NCBI RefSeq assembly: GCF_003846175.1
Contig: NZ_ML123045.1
Span: forward strand, 632,577 to 693,524
DNA length: 60,948 nucleotides
Reading direction: 5' to 3'
Origin: Streptomyces sp. ADI95-17
GTDB taxonomy: Bacteria > Actinomycetota > Actinomycetes > Streptomycetales > Streptomycetaceae
Under the pieces are notes generated by a model. It searched no databases and was not told the DNA's origin. It was given only the letters and a program-made list of their open reading frames with translations. Below are positions 34,304 to 43,329 of the stretch, in pieces. Position 1 is the stretch's first letter; the number at the start of each line of letters is the position of its first letter. A program made the position numbers and the translations under genes.

Positions 34304-35398
34304 GTGGAGTACCGGAGGCTGGGCAGGACAGGCATTCGCGTCTCCGTGCTGAGCCTGGGCACGGCCACCCTGGGGTCGCAGTGGGGTCCGCGCTGGTCGA
34401 TGGAGCCGACCGAGGCCGACGCGCTGATCGGTACCGCGCTGGAACACGGAATCAACCTGTTCGACACGGCGAACGTCTACAACGGCGGGGAAAGCGAGGA
34501 ATGGCTCGGCCGTGCATTGAAGCAGCGCTCCGCTCGCGACAATGTTGTTCTTTCGACGAAGTTCGGATATCGCACCGACCATTGCGATGTCAATAGCGGT
34601 GGGTGCAGTCGCCGGGCCATGACCTCCGCAGTCGAGAAGTCACTGACTCGACTCGGCACCGACTATATCGATCTGTATTACGTTCACCTGTGGGACCGCG
34701 TCACGGCTGTCGAGGAAACGCTGGAGACCGCGATCGATCTGATCGCCCAGGGCAAGATCCGCTATCTCGGCCTGAGCAATGTGCCCGGCTGGTACCTGGG
34801 ATATGCGGACGGGCTGTGCGCGGGAAGGGGCCTTCCGCCTATCGCCGCGATGCAGTTGAACTACAACCTGCTCACTCGCTCGCTGGAACACGAATACCTC
34901 TCGTACGCCGAACACAGCGGCACCGGTCTCGTTTCCTGGGGCCCCCTGGCGGGAGGCCTGCTGGCCGGCCGGTACCGGGTGGATGCGCGCAGACGCACAC
35001 TCGAAGGGGCCGGGCGGCTGACCGAAGGCGCCCTGGGGGCCACCCTCAGCCCCTTCCGGGACATCGTCGAACGCACCCTCCTCCGCCTCGACCGGCTCGC
35101 GGAGCAGACCGGTGAGAATCCGGCGCGGATGGCTCTGGCGTGGCTGCTGCGCAACCCCCGACTCACCAGCGTCACCCTCGGCGTCTCCACGCGGTCGCAG
35201 TTGCTGGACAACCTGGAAGCGGCGAACACCGAGTTCCCCGACGAGGTGATGGCCTCGCTCGACGAGGTGTCCGCCCCGTCCACCCCCCACCCGTACGAAT
35301 TCCTGGCCCAGGAATTCCAGGATCTGGTCCACGGCACCCCCACGAGCAACGCGAGAGAAGACGGGCAGTCGCCGATGCACCAGCAGAGAACCAACTGA
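34304..35398 (+). CDS. Aldo/keto reductase
   Basis: 364 residues from GTG 34304 behind a GGGGGGA site. TIM-barrel AKR tetrad: DTANVY (Asp, Tyr), STKFGY (Lys) and YYVHLWD (His). NADPH-binding end: SVTLGVSTRSQLLDNLEA. It is similar to the voltage-gated K+ channel beta/YajO branch. In antibiotic clusters such enzymes reduce keto groups of sugars or the aglycone. It opens the cluster on the plus strand; the substrate is unknown. Confidence 0.85.
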   Translation: MEYRRLGRTGIRVSVLSLGTATLGSQWGPRWSMEPTEADALIGTALEHGINLFDTANVYNGGESEEWLGRALKQRSARDNVVLSTKFGYRTDHCDVNSGGCSRRAMTSAVEKSLTRLGTDYIDLYYVHLWDRVTAVEETLETAIDLIAQGKIRYLGLSNVPGWYLGYADGLCAGRGLPPIAAMQLNYNLLTRSLEHEYLSYAEHSGTGLVSWGPLAGGLLAGRYRVDARRRTLEGAGRLTEGALGATLSPFRDIVERTLLRLDRLAEQTGENPARMALAWLLRNPRLTSVTLGVSTRSQLLDNLEAANTEFPDEVMASLDEVSAPSTPHPYEFLAQEFQDLVHGTPTSNAREDGQSPMHQQRTN

Positions 35399-35619
35399 CA
35401 CCGCGGGAGCCCGGACGCCGTGCCGCCGGAGGCGGGCGGTGGGCCGGCTCCCCGTGCGGCCATCGCATCCGGCCTGTGGGTACGCCGACGACGTCGTCCC
35501 GCCCGTCCGGTCTTCGTCATGTCGGGGCGGCTGACCAAGCCGGGCGTGACGCCGATCGACCACCACCTCGCGCGACGACACGGCGTCTCGCCACTTCCGA
35601 CCAGCCCGTGGGAGCAGAC

Positions 35620-36472
35620 ATGCGTTTCGGCCTACTCGGCATGCTAGAGGTCTTCGATGGGGAACGAAGGGTGACGCTCTCCGCACCCAAAGTGCGCAGC
35701 GTGCTGGCTCTGCTGCTTCTTCACAGCGGCCGCGTCGTACACACGGCTTCGCTCATCGACGAACTATGGGGAGAGAACCCCCCCGTTGACCGCCCTGACC
35801 ACCCTGCACACCTACATCTACCAACTGCGCAAGGCGATCCCGGTCCGTCGCGCGACGGACGCGGGGCCGGGGGATCCGGCGCCGACCGGGACGCCACAGC
35901 CCCAGTGGCTGCGCACCGCGTACGCCGGTTACGTCGCCGACATCCCGCCCGAGTCGATCGACCTCCGCCAGTTCGAGAGCCTTGCCGTCCAGGGGAAACA
36001 GGCCCTTGACCGCGGGGTGATGGCGGAGGCGGCCGGCCTGCTGCGGGCCGCACAGTCCTGTTGGCGCGGCCCGTTCGCCGCCGACGTCCGGCACGGCAGG
36101 GCGCTCAGCGCCTACGCCACCAAGCTGGACGAGGAGTGGCTGCGCGTGGTGGAGCAGGCCATCGAGGCCGAGATGGCGCTCGGCCTGCACCGTGAAGTGC
36201 TGGGCGAGTTGCGGCAGTTGGTCATGGAGCACCCCTTCTCCGAGGGGTTGTACCAGCAGCTGATGCTCGCCCTGTACCGGTCCGACCGGCGCTTCGACGC
36301 GATACAGGAGTACCAGTGTCTGCGCCGGAACATGGTCGACGAGCTGGGCCTCGAACCCTCGCGCGCGGTGCGGCAGTTGCACGAGGCCATTCTCAACTCC
36401 GACCCCTCGCTCGACTTCCGGTACGCGGATCGGCCGCGGCCCCGGCAGCACAGCGACTGGTCGGCACACTGA
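35620..36472 (+). pseudogene. SARP-family activator gene split by a +1 frameshift at a C7 tract
   Basis: ATG 35620 with GGGAG upstream begins MRFGLLGMLEV, a normal OmpR-like winged-helix start of Streptomyces antibiotic regulatory proteins. The frame is right through SLIDELWGENPP (to about 35778) and then lost. The remainder, from ALTTLHTYIYQLRKAIP to the end at 36472 with the bacterial transcriptional activation domain (QFESLAVQGKQALDRG, ALYRSDRRFDAIQEYQCLRR), continues in the +1 frame. The shift falls in the run of seven C at 35778-35784; six C would give an intact 283-residue SARP like the one at 56250-57140. It could be a true mutation, a slippage-prone switch or a sequencing error. Confidence 0.85.
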
Positions 36473-36515
36473 CGCTCTGCCCCGCTCGACGAGGGCTCTT
36501 TCGAGGAGGATCGCC

Positions 36516-37643
36516 GTGGCAACCGAGGCCACACCGCCTGTCAACAGCGACACCGCTGAGGACGAGGCACGCAGGCAACTGCCCGCCGAGACGTTCGAGT
36601 ACGCGAGCGGTGGCGCTGGGGACGGGGCCACCGTACGACGCAACATCGCACGCCTGGACTCGTTGTCACTGCTTCCCCGCATGCTGCGCGACGTGTCCCG
36701 GATCGACATGGGGACCGACGTCGTCGGCGGCCGGCTGGCCGCCCCGTTCCTCGTCGCGCCCATGGGCATGCAGAGCATCTACCACGAGGGAGCCGAGAGC
36801 GCGGCGGCGACGGCCGCCGCGCAGCTGGGCCTCGGGTTCTGTCTGTCGACGTTCGCCAGCCACTCGCCGAAGGAGGTCGCGGGTGCGGCGGGCCGGCAGG
36901 TGCGCTGGCGGCAGGTGTATCTCATGAGCGACAGCGGGCTCACCGACGCGCTGGTCGAAGGGGCCGAGGACGCGGGCTTCGACGCGGTCGTCTGCACGGT
37001 GGACGTTCCGGTCATGGGGGCGAGCCGGCGCGACGCGGGCAACGTCTTCGACCACTCCAGCCAGGAGCTGCGGGAGGCCGCCTCACAGCCGGCGGTGGCC
37101 GACGAGCCGTACTTCACCGGGTTGCTGGCCGAACGGCGACGTGAGACGCCGGGGGCGAGTGCCCAGGAGGTCATCGACACCCTGTTCCCCAATCCGGCCG
37201 CCACCTGGAAGGAGCTGGAGCGGCTCATCGCCCGGTCCCGGCTGCCCGTGATCGTCAAGGGCGTGCTCCATCCCGAGGACGCGACCCGCGCCATCGAGGC
37301 CGGTGCGGCCGCGGTCGTGGTGTCGAACCACGGCGGCTATCAGCACGACCGGTCCGTGACCAGCATCGACGCTCTCCCCGGTGTCGCGGGTGCGGTGGGC
37401 GGCAGGGTGCCGGTCTACTTCGACTCCGGGATACGTCGCGGCAGCCACGCGGCGGTCGCGCTGGCCCGGGGAGCGTCGGCCGTGCTGGTGGGCCGGCCTG
37501 TCCTGTGGGGCCTCGCGGCGGGCGGCCGGGACGGTGTCGCCGCCGTGCTGCGGGATCTGGTCGAGGACCTGCACAACACCATGGCGATCGTCGGCGCCCC
37601 GACCGTGGCCGATCTCGCCGCAGCCACCACCGTCGCGGACTGA
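36516..37643 (+). CDS. FMN-dependent alpha-hydroxy-acid oxidase/dehydrogenase
   Basis: 375 residues from GTG 36516 with GGAGGA upstream. FMN barrel of the glycolate/lactate/mandelate oxidase family: YASGGAGDGATVRRN, PFLVAPMGMQS, VIVKGVLHPEDA (Lys) and the catalytic His in VSNHGGYQHDR. The usual R-Q-L-D-G after HGG is Y-Q-H-D-R here, so substrate contacts differ. DSGIRRGSHAAVALA binds FMN phosphate. It converts an alpha-hydroxy acid or similar CH-OH to a keto group. It could act on the starter acid or as a tailoring oxidase. Confidence 0.82.
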   Translation: MATEATPPVNSDTAEDEARRQLPAETFEYASGGAGDGATVRRNIARLDSLSLLPRMLRDVSRIDMGTDVVGGRLAAPFLVAPMGMQSIYHEGAESAAATAAAQLGLGFCLSTFASHSPKEVAGAAGRQVRWRQVYLMSDSGLTDALVEGAEDAGFDAVVCTVDVPVMGASRRDAGNVFDHSSQELREAASQPAVADEPYFTGLLAERRRETPGASAQEVIDTLFPNPAATWKELERLIARSRLPVIVKGVLHPEDATRAIEAGAAAVVVSNHGGYQHDRSVTSIDALPGVAGAVGGRVPVYFDSGIRRGSHAAVALARGASAVLVGRPVLWGLAAGGRDGVAAVLRDLVEDLHNTMAIVGAPTVADLAAATTVAD

Positions 37644-37656
37644 CCCCGGCAGCAGT

Positions 37657-37690
37657 CCGGCCCGGCAGCCCTGCGGGGCTACCGGGCCGG
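37657..37690. terminator. Bidirectional terminator between hydroxy-acid oxidase and methyltransferase
   Basis: 15-bp arms 37657-37671 and 37676-37690 with one mismatch and a 4-nt loop. The TAG stop of the minus-strand methyltransferase lies in the right arm. Confidence 0.75.
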
Positions 37691-38851
37691 GTGCACCTGG
37701 GGTGTGACGCCGTTCCAGAACGGCCTGCGGGAAACCCACTGCGGAAGGGCGCCGGCAACACCGGCGCCCTTCTCCAGGAACGCGATGTTGTGATGCAGAT
37801 TCAGACCGGCCAGTGACCCGGCGAGATCCGGGCTCCCGCCGTCGGCGCGGAGCCCGCGGCCCATCCGCTCCCGCAGCGCGTTCACCAGGGCCAGGGCGGC
37901 CGCGATGGAATCGCCCGGCACCGCGTCGCCGTCGTGGCGGGCCCAGGACGAGGCCGACAGGTCCTCGATGACGTACCAGCCGCCCGGACGCAGCCGCGGA
38001 TACAGGTGCTCGAACGCGGTCAGGACGTCGCCCGCGGCATGGCTGCCGTCGTCGATGACCACGTCGAAGGGGCCATGGTCACGGCAGAGCCGGTCGAGGA
38101 ACTCCCGGTCGTCCTGGCGCCCGCGGAGCGTGGTGATGCGGTCCTCGTCCAGGGGCGACTTGTCGAACACGTCCACCCCGTAGATCTGCCCGCGCGGGAA
38201 GAAGTGCTTCCACATCCGCAATGACCCGCCGCCCTGGTCGGGGCGCTCGTAGCCCCCGATGCCGAGTTCGAGCAGCCGGACCTCCTGGCCACGCAGCGCC
38301 CGGAAGTGGCGTTCGAAGTGCGGTGCGGACAGCTGGAGGCTGCTGCACCGGTCCGAATCGTGCCGAAGAGCCAGGGTGGCGAGCCCCGGGCTGTGCGAGG
38401 TGCAGCCCGAGACGACCGCGTCGGCGGCCCGGGCGATCCTGTGCAGCCGCTCGGTGTCGGACGACAGATGGCCCTCGCCGGGCAGGAACCGGGTGACGCG
38501 CATGTCCGGGCCGCGGCCGGTGTCGGACCGGTACAGCTCCAGCACCAGATCGGCGATCGAGCATTCGAGCCGCACATCGGCATCGGCGGTGGCCGCCCCG
38601 GTACGGGCCGGCCGCGACCTCTCGGTGACGTCGAGGATCGTGGTGTGACGTGCGGATCCGTGGGTCAGCTCCAGGCCGACGGTGGCCGTCGCGCAATCCG
38701 CCGCCGGCTCCGAGCGGAAGAGGATCTCGTCCACCAGTACCGCCGCGACCGCGTCCGTCCCCCAGCGCTCCACCACTTCGGTGACGCGCCGCCAGCCTCC
38801 CGAGGCGCTGCGCAGAACTGATTCGACGAGCTCGGTTCTGGTGGTCGTCAC
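37679..38851 (-). CDS. MycE-like sugar O-methyltransferase (class I SAM-dependent)
   Basis: 390 residues from GTG 38851 with GGGAG upstream. The N-terminal about 165 residues form an auxiliary domain, as in MycE of mycinamicin biosynthesis. The C-terminal SAM domain has LLELGIGGYERPDQGGGSL, GQIYGVDVFDKSP, FDVVIDDGSHAAGDVLTAF (Mg2+-binding Asp pair) and LRPGGWYVIEDL. MycE methylates the 2''-hydroxyl of a 6-deoxyhexose on a macrolide, and related enzymes act on rhamnose of aromatic polyketides. With the TylF/MycF-type partner downstream, two positions of the attached sugar are probably methylated. Confidence 0.83.
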   Translation of the reverse strand: MTTTRTELVESVLRSASGGWRRVTEVVERWGTDAVAAVLVDEILFRSEPAADCATATVGLELTHGSARHTTILDVTERSRPARTGAATADADVRLECSIADLVLELYRSDTGRGPDMRVTRFLPGEGHLSSDTERLHRIARAADAVVSGCTSHSPGLATLALRHDSDRCSSLQLSAPHFERHFRALRGQEVRLLELGIGGYERPDQGGGSLRMWKHFFPRGQIYGVDVFDKSPLDEDRITTLRGRQDDREFLDRLCRDHGPFDVVIDDGSHAAGDVLTAFEHLYPRLRPGGWYVIEDLSASSWARHDGDAVPGDSIAAALALVNALRERMGRGLRADGGSPDLAGSLAGLNLHHNIAFLEKGAGVAGALPQWVSRRPFWNGVTPQVHPAR

Positions 38852-38885
38852 ACGGTCTCCCTCGCGGTCGTCGAAGCGGTGCGGG

Positions 38886-39626
38886 TCAGCCGCGCTGCCA
38901 GAACATCGCCACACCGTCGATGGGCTGGAGCGGTTCGGTGATGCCGTGCTCCCTGCGGTACGTCTCGACGGCCTCGCTGCACGCAGGGAGCACATAGTCG
39001 TCCACGATGACGAAGCCCCCGGGCGAGAGGCGGGGGTAGAGGTTCACCAGGGCGTCCATCGTCGAGTCGTAATGATCGCCGTCCAGCCGGATCACCGCCA
39101 GCTTGTCGACCTCGATGGTCGGCAGGGTGTCGGCGAACCAGCCGGGCAGGAAGCGGACCTGCTGGTCGAGCAGGCCGTAGCGGGAGAAGTTCTCCCGCAC
39201 CTGCTCCAGCGGCACGGCGAGGAAGTCGTTGTGCAGGTGCCACTGCAACTGCTGGTCGTCGGGGTGCGCCTGCTCGTCCGCGACCGGCATCCCCTGGAAC
39301 GAGTCGGCCAGCCAGACACTCCGGTCCAGCACCCCGTGCGCCTTGAGGACCGCTCGCATCAGGATCGACGAGCCCCCGCGCCACACACCGGTCTCGATCA
39401 GATCGCCGGGTGTGTTGTCCCGGAGAACGGACTCGACACAGTGCTGGAGGTTCTCCAGCCGCTTCATGCCCACCATGGTGTGGGCCACGCTCGGCCAGTC
39501 ACGCCCTTCCTGCCGCGCCTCCTCGTTGTCCTCGCCCCACACCCGGATCGCCGGGTCGGCGTAGATGGTGTTCGTCAGCACCTTCTTCATCAGGTCCAGG
39601 TACAGGTCCGCACCATGGTTCGACAT
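38886..39626 (-). CDS. TylF/MycF (macrocin) family sugar O-methyltransferase
   Basis: 246 residues from ATG 39626. Family landmarks: DLYLDLMKKVLTNTIY at the start, GDLIETGVWRGGSSILMRA (SAM site), LADSFQGMP, LAVIRLDGDHYDSTMDAL (metal Asp residues) and GGFVIVDDYV. TylF and MycF methylate the 3''-hydroxyl of a deoxyhexose after the 2''-methylation. It is the first gene of a two-gene minus-strand operon with the MycE-like enzyme. It diverges from the acyltransferase gene across 227 nt. Confidence 0.88.
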   Translation of the reverse strand: MSNHGADLYLDLMKKVLTNTIYADPAIRVWGEDNEEARQEGRDWPSVAHTMVGMKRLENLQHCVESVLRDNTPGDLIETGVWRGGSSILMRAVLKAHGVLDRSVWLADSFQGMPVADEQAHPDDQQLQWHLHNDFLAVPLEQVRENFSRYGLLDQQVRFLPGWFADTLPTIEVDKLAVIRLDGDHYDSTMDALVNLYPRLSPGGFVIVDDYVLPACSEAVETYRREHGITEPLQPIDGVAMFWQRG

Positions 39627-39853
39627 CTGAGGTCCGCCTTTCGCCGTGGGCCGGGCATCTGACCGGGTGGCCGGGGCCACGGTGCGGCGGTGGCCTCCAG
39701 CCAGGATCCAGCGGTGCTGGAGGTGGCCGGAGGCGGCCGTTGGACCAGGAGTCCGCCGGAGTGTGAGTCGATCCGCCGGACACCGCGAGCGGTGCGGCGC
39801 ACCGGCACGTGCGGGAGCCGCCCGCTCGGGACACGAACGGGGAGGAGAGATCT

Positions 39854-40840
39854 GTGACACGGCGACGAGTCGTCCTGCTGCTGCCGGGACAGGGGGCGCA
39901 GCGCGTCCGGATGGCGGCGGGACTCCATGGCGTGCAACCGGAGTTCACCCGCTGGATGGACGAGATGTTCACGGTGTTCGGCGCCGACGGGGACAGGCTG
40001 CGGGACGTCTGGCTGGATCCCGGTTCCGCCGGTGCGGTGGACGAGGCCGTCGTCGCCCAGCCGCTGCTGTTCGCCGTCGGCCACGCGCTCGGACGCGCGG
40101 TGCGGTCCGCCGCCGGGGCGCCGGACGTGCTGCTGGGGCACAGCGTGGGCGAACTCGTCGCGGCGTGCCTGGCCGACGTCTTCGCCCCGGCGGAACTCGC
40201 GACGGCCATGGCCGGCCACGTCCGGCGGCTGGACGACACCGGACGCGGCGGCATGCTGGCCGTCGCGGCCACTGCGGAGGAGCTGTCCGCGGAGCTGCGT
40301 ACGGGGGCCGTCGTCGCGGCCGACAACGGCCCCCGGCAGACCGTGCTCGCCGGTTCCGACAGCGTCCTCGCGGCGGTGCGCGGACAACTGGAGCGCCGCG
40401 ACATCACGCTGCGCACACTGGGATCGGGGCACGCCTTCCACAGCCCGGCGATGGTTCCGGCCGCCCGGCGGTTCGGGCAGGACCTGGGCCGGCTCCGGCC
40501 CGGGCCGCCGCGGGCGACCATCATGTCCACGAGGACCGCACGCCCGGTGAGCGCCGAAGAGGCCGTCGACCCCGCCTTCTGGGCCGACCAGATATCGCTC
40601 CCCGTACGGTACTGGCCCGCACTGCGCTCACTGCTCGACTCCGAGGGCCTCGACCCCGGGCTCGTACTGCTCGACGCGAGCGCGGACCGCAGCCTCGCGG
40701 TCGCCGCACGCGGACACCGGGCCGTCCTGCGCGGCCCGAGCAGTGTTCACCCGCTGCTGGCCCGGAGCGATCGGGCGGGCACCGCCGCGGACGCCGAAGC
40801 CTTCGCGGCGGCCGTCGCGGTGCTCCACTCCGGCACATGA
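39854..40840 (+). CDS. Malonyl-type acyltransferase (FabD-like) of the polyketide cluster
   Basis: 328 residues from GTG 39854, GGGGAGGAG upstream. LLLPGQGAQ oxyanion loop, nucleophile Ser in LLGHSVGELVAA, and catalytic His in HAFHSPAM. It loads an acyl unit from CoA onto an ACP. Most type II clusters borrow FabD from fatty-acid synthesis; a dedicated copy occurs mainly where a KAS III builds a special starter, as in R1128, benastatin or daunorubicin-type systems. Specificity (malonyl or other) cannot be read with certainty. Confidence 0.85.
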   Translation: MTRRRVVLLLPGQGAQRVRMAAGLHGVQPEFTRWMDEMFTVFGADGDRLRDVWLDPGSAGAVDEAVVAQPLLFAVGHALGRAVRSAAGAPDVLLGHSVGELVAACLADVFAPAELATAMAGHVRRLDDTGRGGMLAVAATAEELSAELRTGAVVAADNGPRQTVLAGSDSVLAAVRGQLERRDITLRTLGSGHAFHSPAMVPAARRFGQDLGRLRPGPPRATIMSTRTARPVSAEEAVDPAFWADQISLPVRYWPALRSLLDSEGLDPGLVLLDASADRSLAVAARGHRAVLRGPSSVHPLLARSDRAGTAADAEAFAAAVAVLHSGT

Positions 40841-40911
40841 CGCACCGGCACATGACGCACCGACACATGACGCACCGGGACGTGACGCACCGGGACGTGA
40901 TGGACCGGCGT
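40837..40911. repeat. Five tandem 15-bp repeats between convergent genes
   Basis: Units at 40837, 40852, 40867, 40882 and 40897 of type RTGACGCACCGGNAC (R = A or G), the last more diverged. The first covers the acyltransferase stop and the last reaches the oxidoreductase stop, so the array fills the whole gap. Each unit carries TGA in the same frame. Confidence 0.92.
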
Positions 40912-41837
40912 CAGCTGGGCACGATGATCAGCTTGCCGCGTACATGGCCGCCCGCGCTCTCCCGGTGGGCGTCGGCCGCCTCGGACAGAGAGTACGTCCG
41001 GGCCACGGACAGGCCGAGTTCGCCGTTCCCGACCAGCGCGGCCGCCTGCTCCAGGCGCTCACGGATCGCGTCGGGGCCGGCGAACGCGAAGCGCACACCG
41101 TGCTCCGCCGCCCGGTGATCGGCGATGGTGACCACGCGGTCCGGGCCGCCGGTCAGTTCGACCAGGGCCGGTAGCGAGCCCTTCCCGGCGGCGTCGAACG
41201 CCGCGTCCACCCCCTTCTCGGCGACGGCGCGGGCCCGCTCGGCGAACCCCTCCCCGTACGTCACGGGTTCGGCGCCGAGCGAGCGCAGGTACGCGTGGTT
41301 GCGCTCGCTCGCCGTACCGATCACCGTCGCGCCGAGATGCCTGGCGATCTGCACGGCCACGGACCCGACGCCACCGGCGGCGCCGTCCACGACCAGGGTC
41401 TCCCCGGACTTCACCCCGAGGTCCGCGAGCACCTGGTACGCCGTGTTGACGGCCACCGGCAGCCCGGCCGCGACCTCCCAGGACACACCTTCGGGCTTCC
41501 GCGCGAGCTGTGCCGCGGGCGCGAGCGCGAACTCGGCGTAGCTGCCGGAGCCGATCGAGCCGAAGACCTCGTCGCCCACGACGAAGTCGGTCACGTCCTC
41601 ACCGACGTCCGCGACGACACCGGCGACATCACCGCCGGGCACCGAAGGGAACTCCACCGGCATCATCTCCGCGACGGCCCCGCTGCGCAGCTGCCAGTCC
41701 AGCGGATTCACCCCGGCGGCGCGGACCTCCACCAGCACCTGCCCGGGACCGGGCCGGGGCATCTCGCGCTCCACCACACGTAAGACCTCGGGGCCCCCGT
41801 ACTCGGCGAACTCCACAGCGCGATATTTCTTTACCAT
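40911..41837 (-). CDS. NADP-dependent quinone oxidoreductase-like protein (MDR, zinc-free)
   Basis: 308 residues. GroES-like N-terminus (VRAAGVNPLDWQLRSG, SVPGGDVAGVV) and Rossmann site VDGAAGGVGSVAVQIARHLG. No zinc-binding Cys/His set is present, as in quinone reductases. It may reduce a quinone or enone on the polyketide, or serve in redox protection. It is divergent from the P450 gene over 212 A/T-rich nt. Confidence 0.85.
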   Translation of the reverse strand: MVKKYRAVEFAEYGGPEVLRVVEREMPRPGPGQVLVEVRAAGVNPLDWQLRSGAVAEMMPVEFPSVPGGDVAGVVADVGEDVTDFVVGDEVFGSIGSGSYAEFALAPAAQLARKPEGVSWEVAAGLPVAVNTAYQVLADLGVKSGETLVVDGAAGGVGSVAVQIARHLGATVIGTASERNHAYLRSLGAEPVTYGEGFAERARAVAEKGVDAAFDAAGKGSLPALVELTGGPDRVVTIADHRAAEHGVRFAFAGPDAIRERLEQAAALVGNGELGLSVARTYSLSEAADAHRESAGGHVRGKLIIVPS

Positions 41838-42049
41838 TTTTACCCTTTGTCTATGTAGGTTTTACCAGGTCGAAAGGGATCACTGACGTTCTGTCAAGTC
41901 CCATGCGCAAACTATCGAACTACAGCTCAGCAGGCCATCGGGGTTCGGCCAACTACCGTTTGTATGAGCGGTCCTTGAGTGAGTCGGGGTGCGGGCCCCC
42001 GTAGCTTCGGAGCGATGGAATGTGCCTGGAACCGCAAAGGGAGTACGTC

Positions 42050-43249
42050 ATGACAACACATGCCCCGCGGCTTCCGTTTGAGCGGACCACCGAGCTGGGT
42101 CCGCCACCGGAGTTCGCCGCGCTGCGCGCGGAGCAACCGCTGCGGCGGGTCGGGTGTCCCTTCGGTGGCGACGCATGGCTGGCCACCCGGTACGCCGATG
42201 TGCGGAAGGTCTACGCGGATCCGAGGTTCTCCCGGGCCGCGACGGTCAACGCGGACGTGCCGCGGGTGAGCCCGGCGCAGACCCCGCCCGGCGGACTGTT
42301 CGCCATGGACCCGCCGGAGCACAGCAGGCTGCGCAAGCTCGTGGCGGGCACGTTCACCATGAAGAACGTGCAGCGCTGGCGGCCCCGGACGGAACAGATC
42401 GTCGACGGACTCGTGGCCGGAATGCGGGAGCACGGATCCCCCGTCGACCTGGTGCACCACTTCTCGGTACCGCTGCCGGTGACCGTGATCTGCGAATTGC
42501 TGGGCGTGCCGGCGACCGACCGCGGCTACTTCGAGCGGCTGTCCCGGCTCATGCTGAGCACCACCGCGGCGACCGGCGAGGAGATCGACGAGGCGATCGG
42601 CACCCTGCTGGACTATCTCGGCCGGCACGTGGCGGAACGCCGCGCACGGCCCTCGGCCCAACGCTCCCGCGACCTGCTGACCGACCTGGTGGAGGCGCGG
42701 GACGAGTCGGACCGGCTCAGCGAGCAGGAGCTGGTGCAGATGGGCGTCGACCTGCTCGTCGCCGGGCACGAGACCACGGCCAACCAGCTCTCCAACTTCA
42801 CCTTCACCCTGCTGGACACCGGCCTGTGGTCCCGGCTCCTCGAAGAGCCCGAACTGCTCGACACCGCGGTCGAGGAACTGCTGCGGTACGTCCATCTCGT
42901 CAACGGTGGGACCACGCGCATCGCCCTGGAGGACGTGGAGTTCGACGGCACGGTGGTGCGCGCGGGCGAGGCGGTGATCGCGGCCATCGGGTCGGCCAAC
43001 CACGACGAGACGGTCTTCGAGGAGCCCGGCCGCATCAAGCTGGACCGGTCCCCGAACCCGCACGTCGGATTCGGGCACGGCGTGCACCACTGTCTCGGTG
43101 CGCAGCTGGCCCGCCTGGAACTACGGGCCGGGCTCGGGGCGCTGCTGCGCGAGTTCCCCACGCTCCGGCTGGCCGGGGAGAAGCGGGACGTTCCCTGGCG
43201 GGAGGGGCAGTTCGTGCACGGCCCCACGGAGCTGATGGTCGCCTGGTGA
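42050..43249 (+). CDS. Cytochrome P450
   Basis: 399 residues from ATG 42050 with AAAGGGAG upstream. I-helix LVAGHETTANQ, K-helix EELLRY, and heme loop FGHGVHHCLGAQ with Cys348 as iron ligand; all are intact, so it is a catalytic P450 and not a glycosyltransferase helper. It is similar in build to CYP105/107-type bacterial enzymes. It should hydroxylate or couple the polyketide with electrons from ferredoxin; no ferredoxin gene is adjacent. Confidence 0.92.
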   Translation: MTTHAPRLPFERTTELGPPPEFAALRAEQPLRRVGCPFGGDAWLATRYADVRKVYADPRFSRAATVNADVPRVSPAQTPPGGLFAMDPPEHSRLRKLVAGTFTMKNVQRWRPRTEQIVDGLVAGMREHGSPVDLVHHFSVPLPVTVICELLGVPATDRGYFERLSRLMLSTTAATGEEIDEAIGTLLDYLGRHVAERRARPSAQRSRDLLTDLVEARDESDRLSEQELVQMGVDLLVAGHETTANQLSNFTFTLLDTGLWSRLLEEPELLDTAVEELLRYVHLVNGGTTRIALEDVEFDGTVVRAGEAVIAAIGSANHDETVFEEPGRIKLDRSPNPHVGFGHGVHHCLGAQLARLELRAGLGALLREFPTLRLAGEKRDVPWREGQFVHGPTELMVAW

Positions 43250-43276
43250 CCTGCCGGTGAGCCGTACACGGCAGTG

Positions 43277-43317
43277 CGGGAGCCGGACCACCGGTGGTTC
43301 GGGTGGTCCGGCTCCCG
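43277..43317. terminator. Strong bidirectional terminator between P450 and KAS III
   Basis: Perfect 16-bp arms 43277-43292 and 43302-43317, with a 9-nt loop. Confidence 0.88.
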
Positions 43318-43329
43318 TGTCGCGGCCCC

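Noticed and set aside
40837..40911. Tandem 15-bp units considered as a CRISPR array
   Set aside because: Units are directly adjacent without spacers and no cas gene is nearby.
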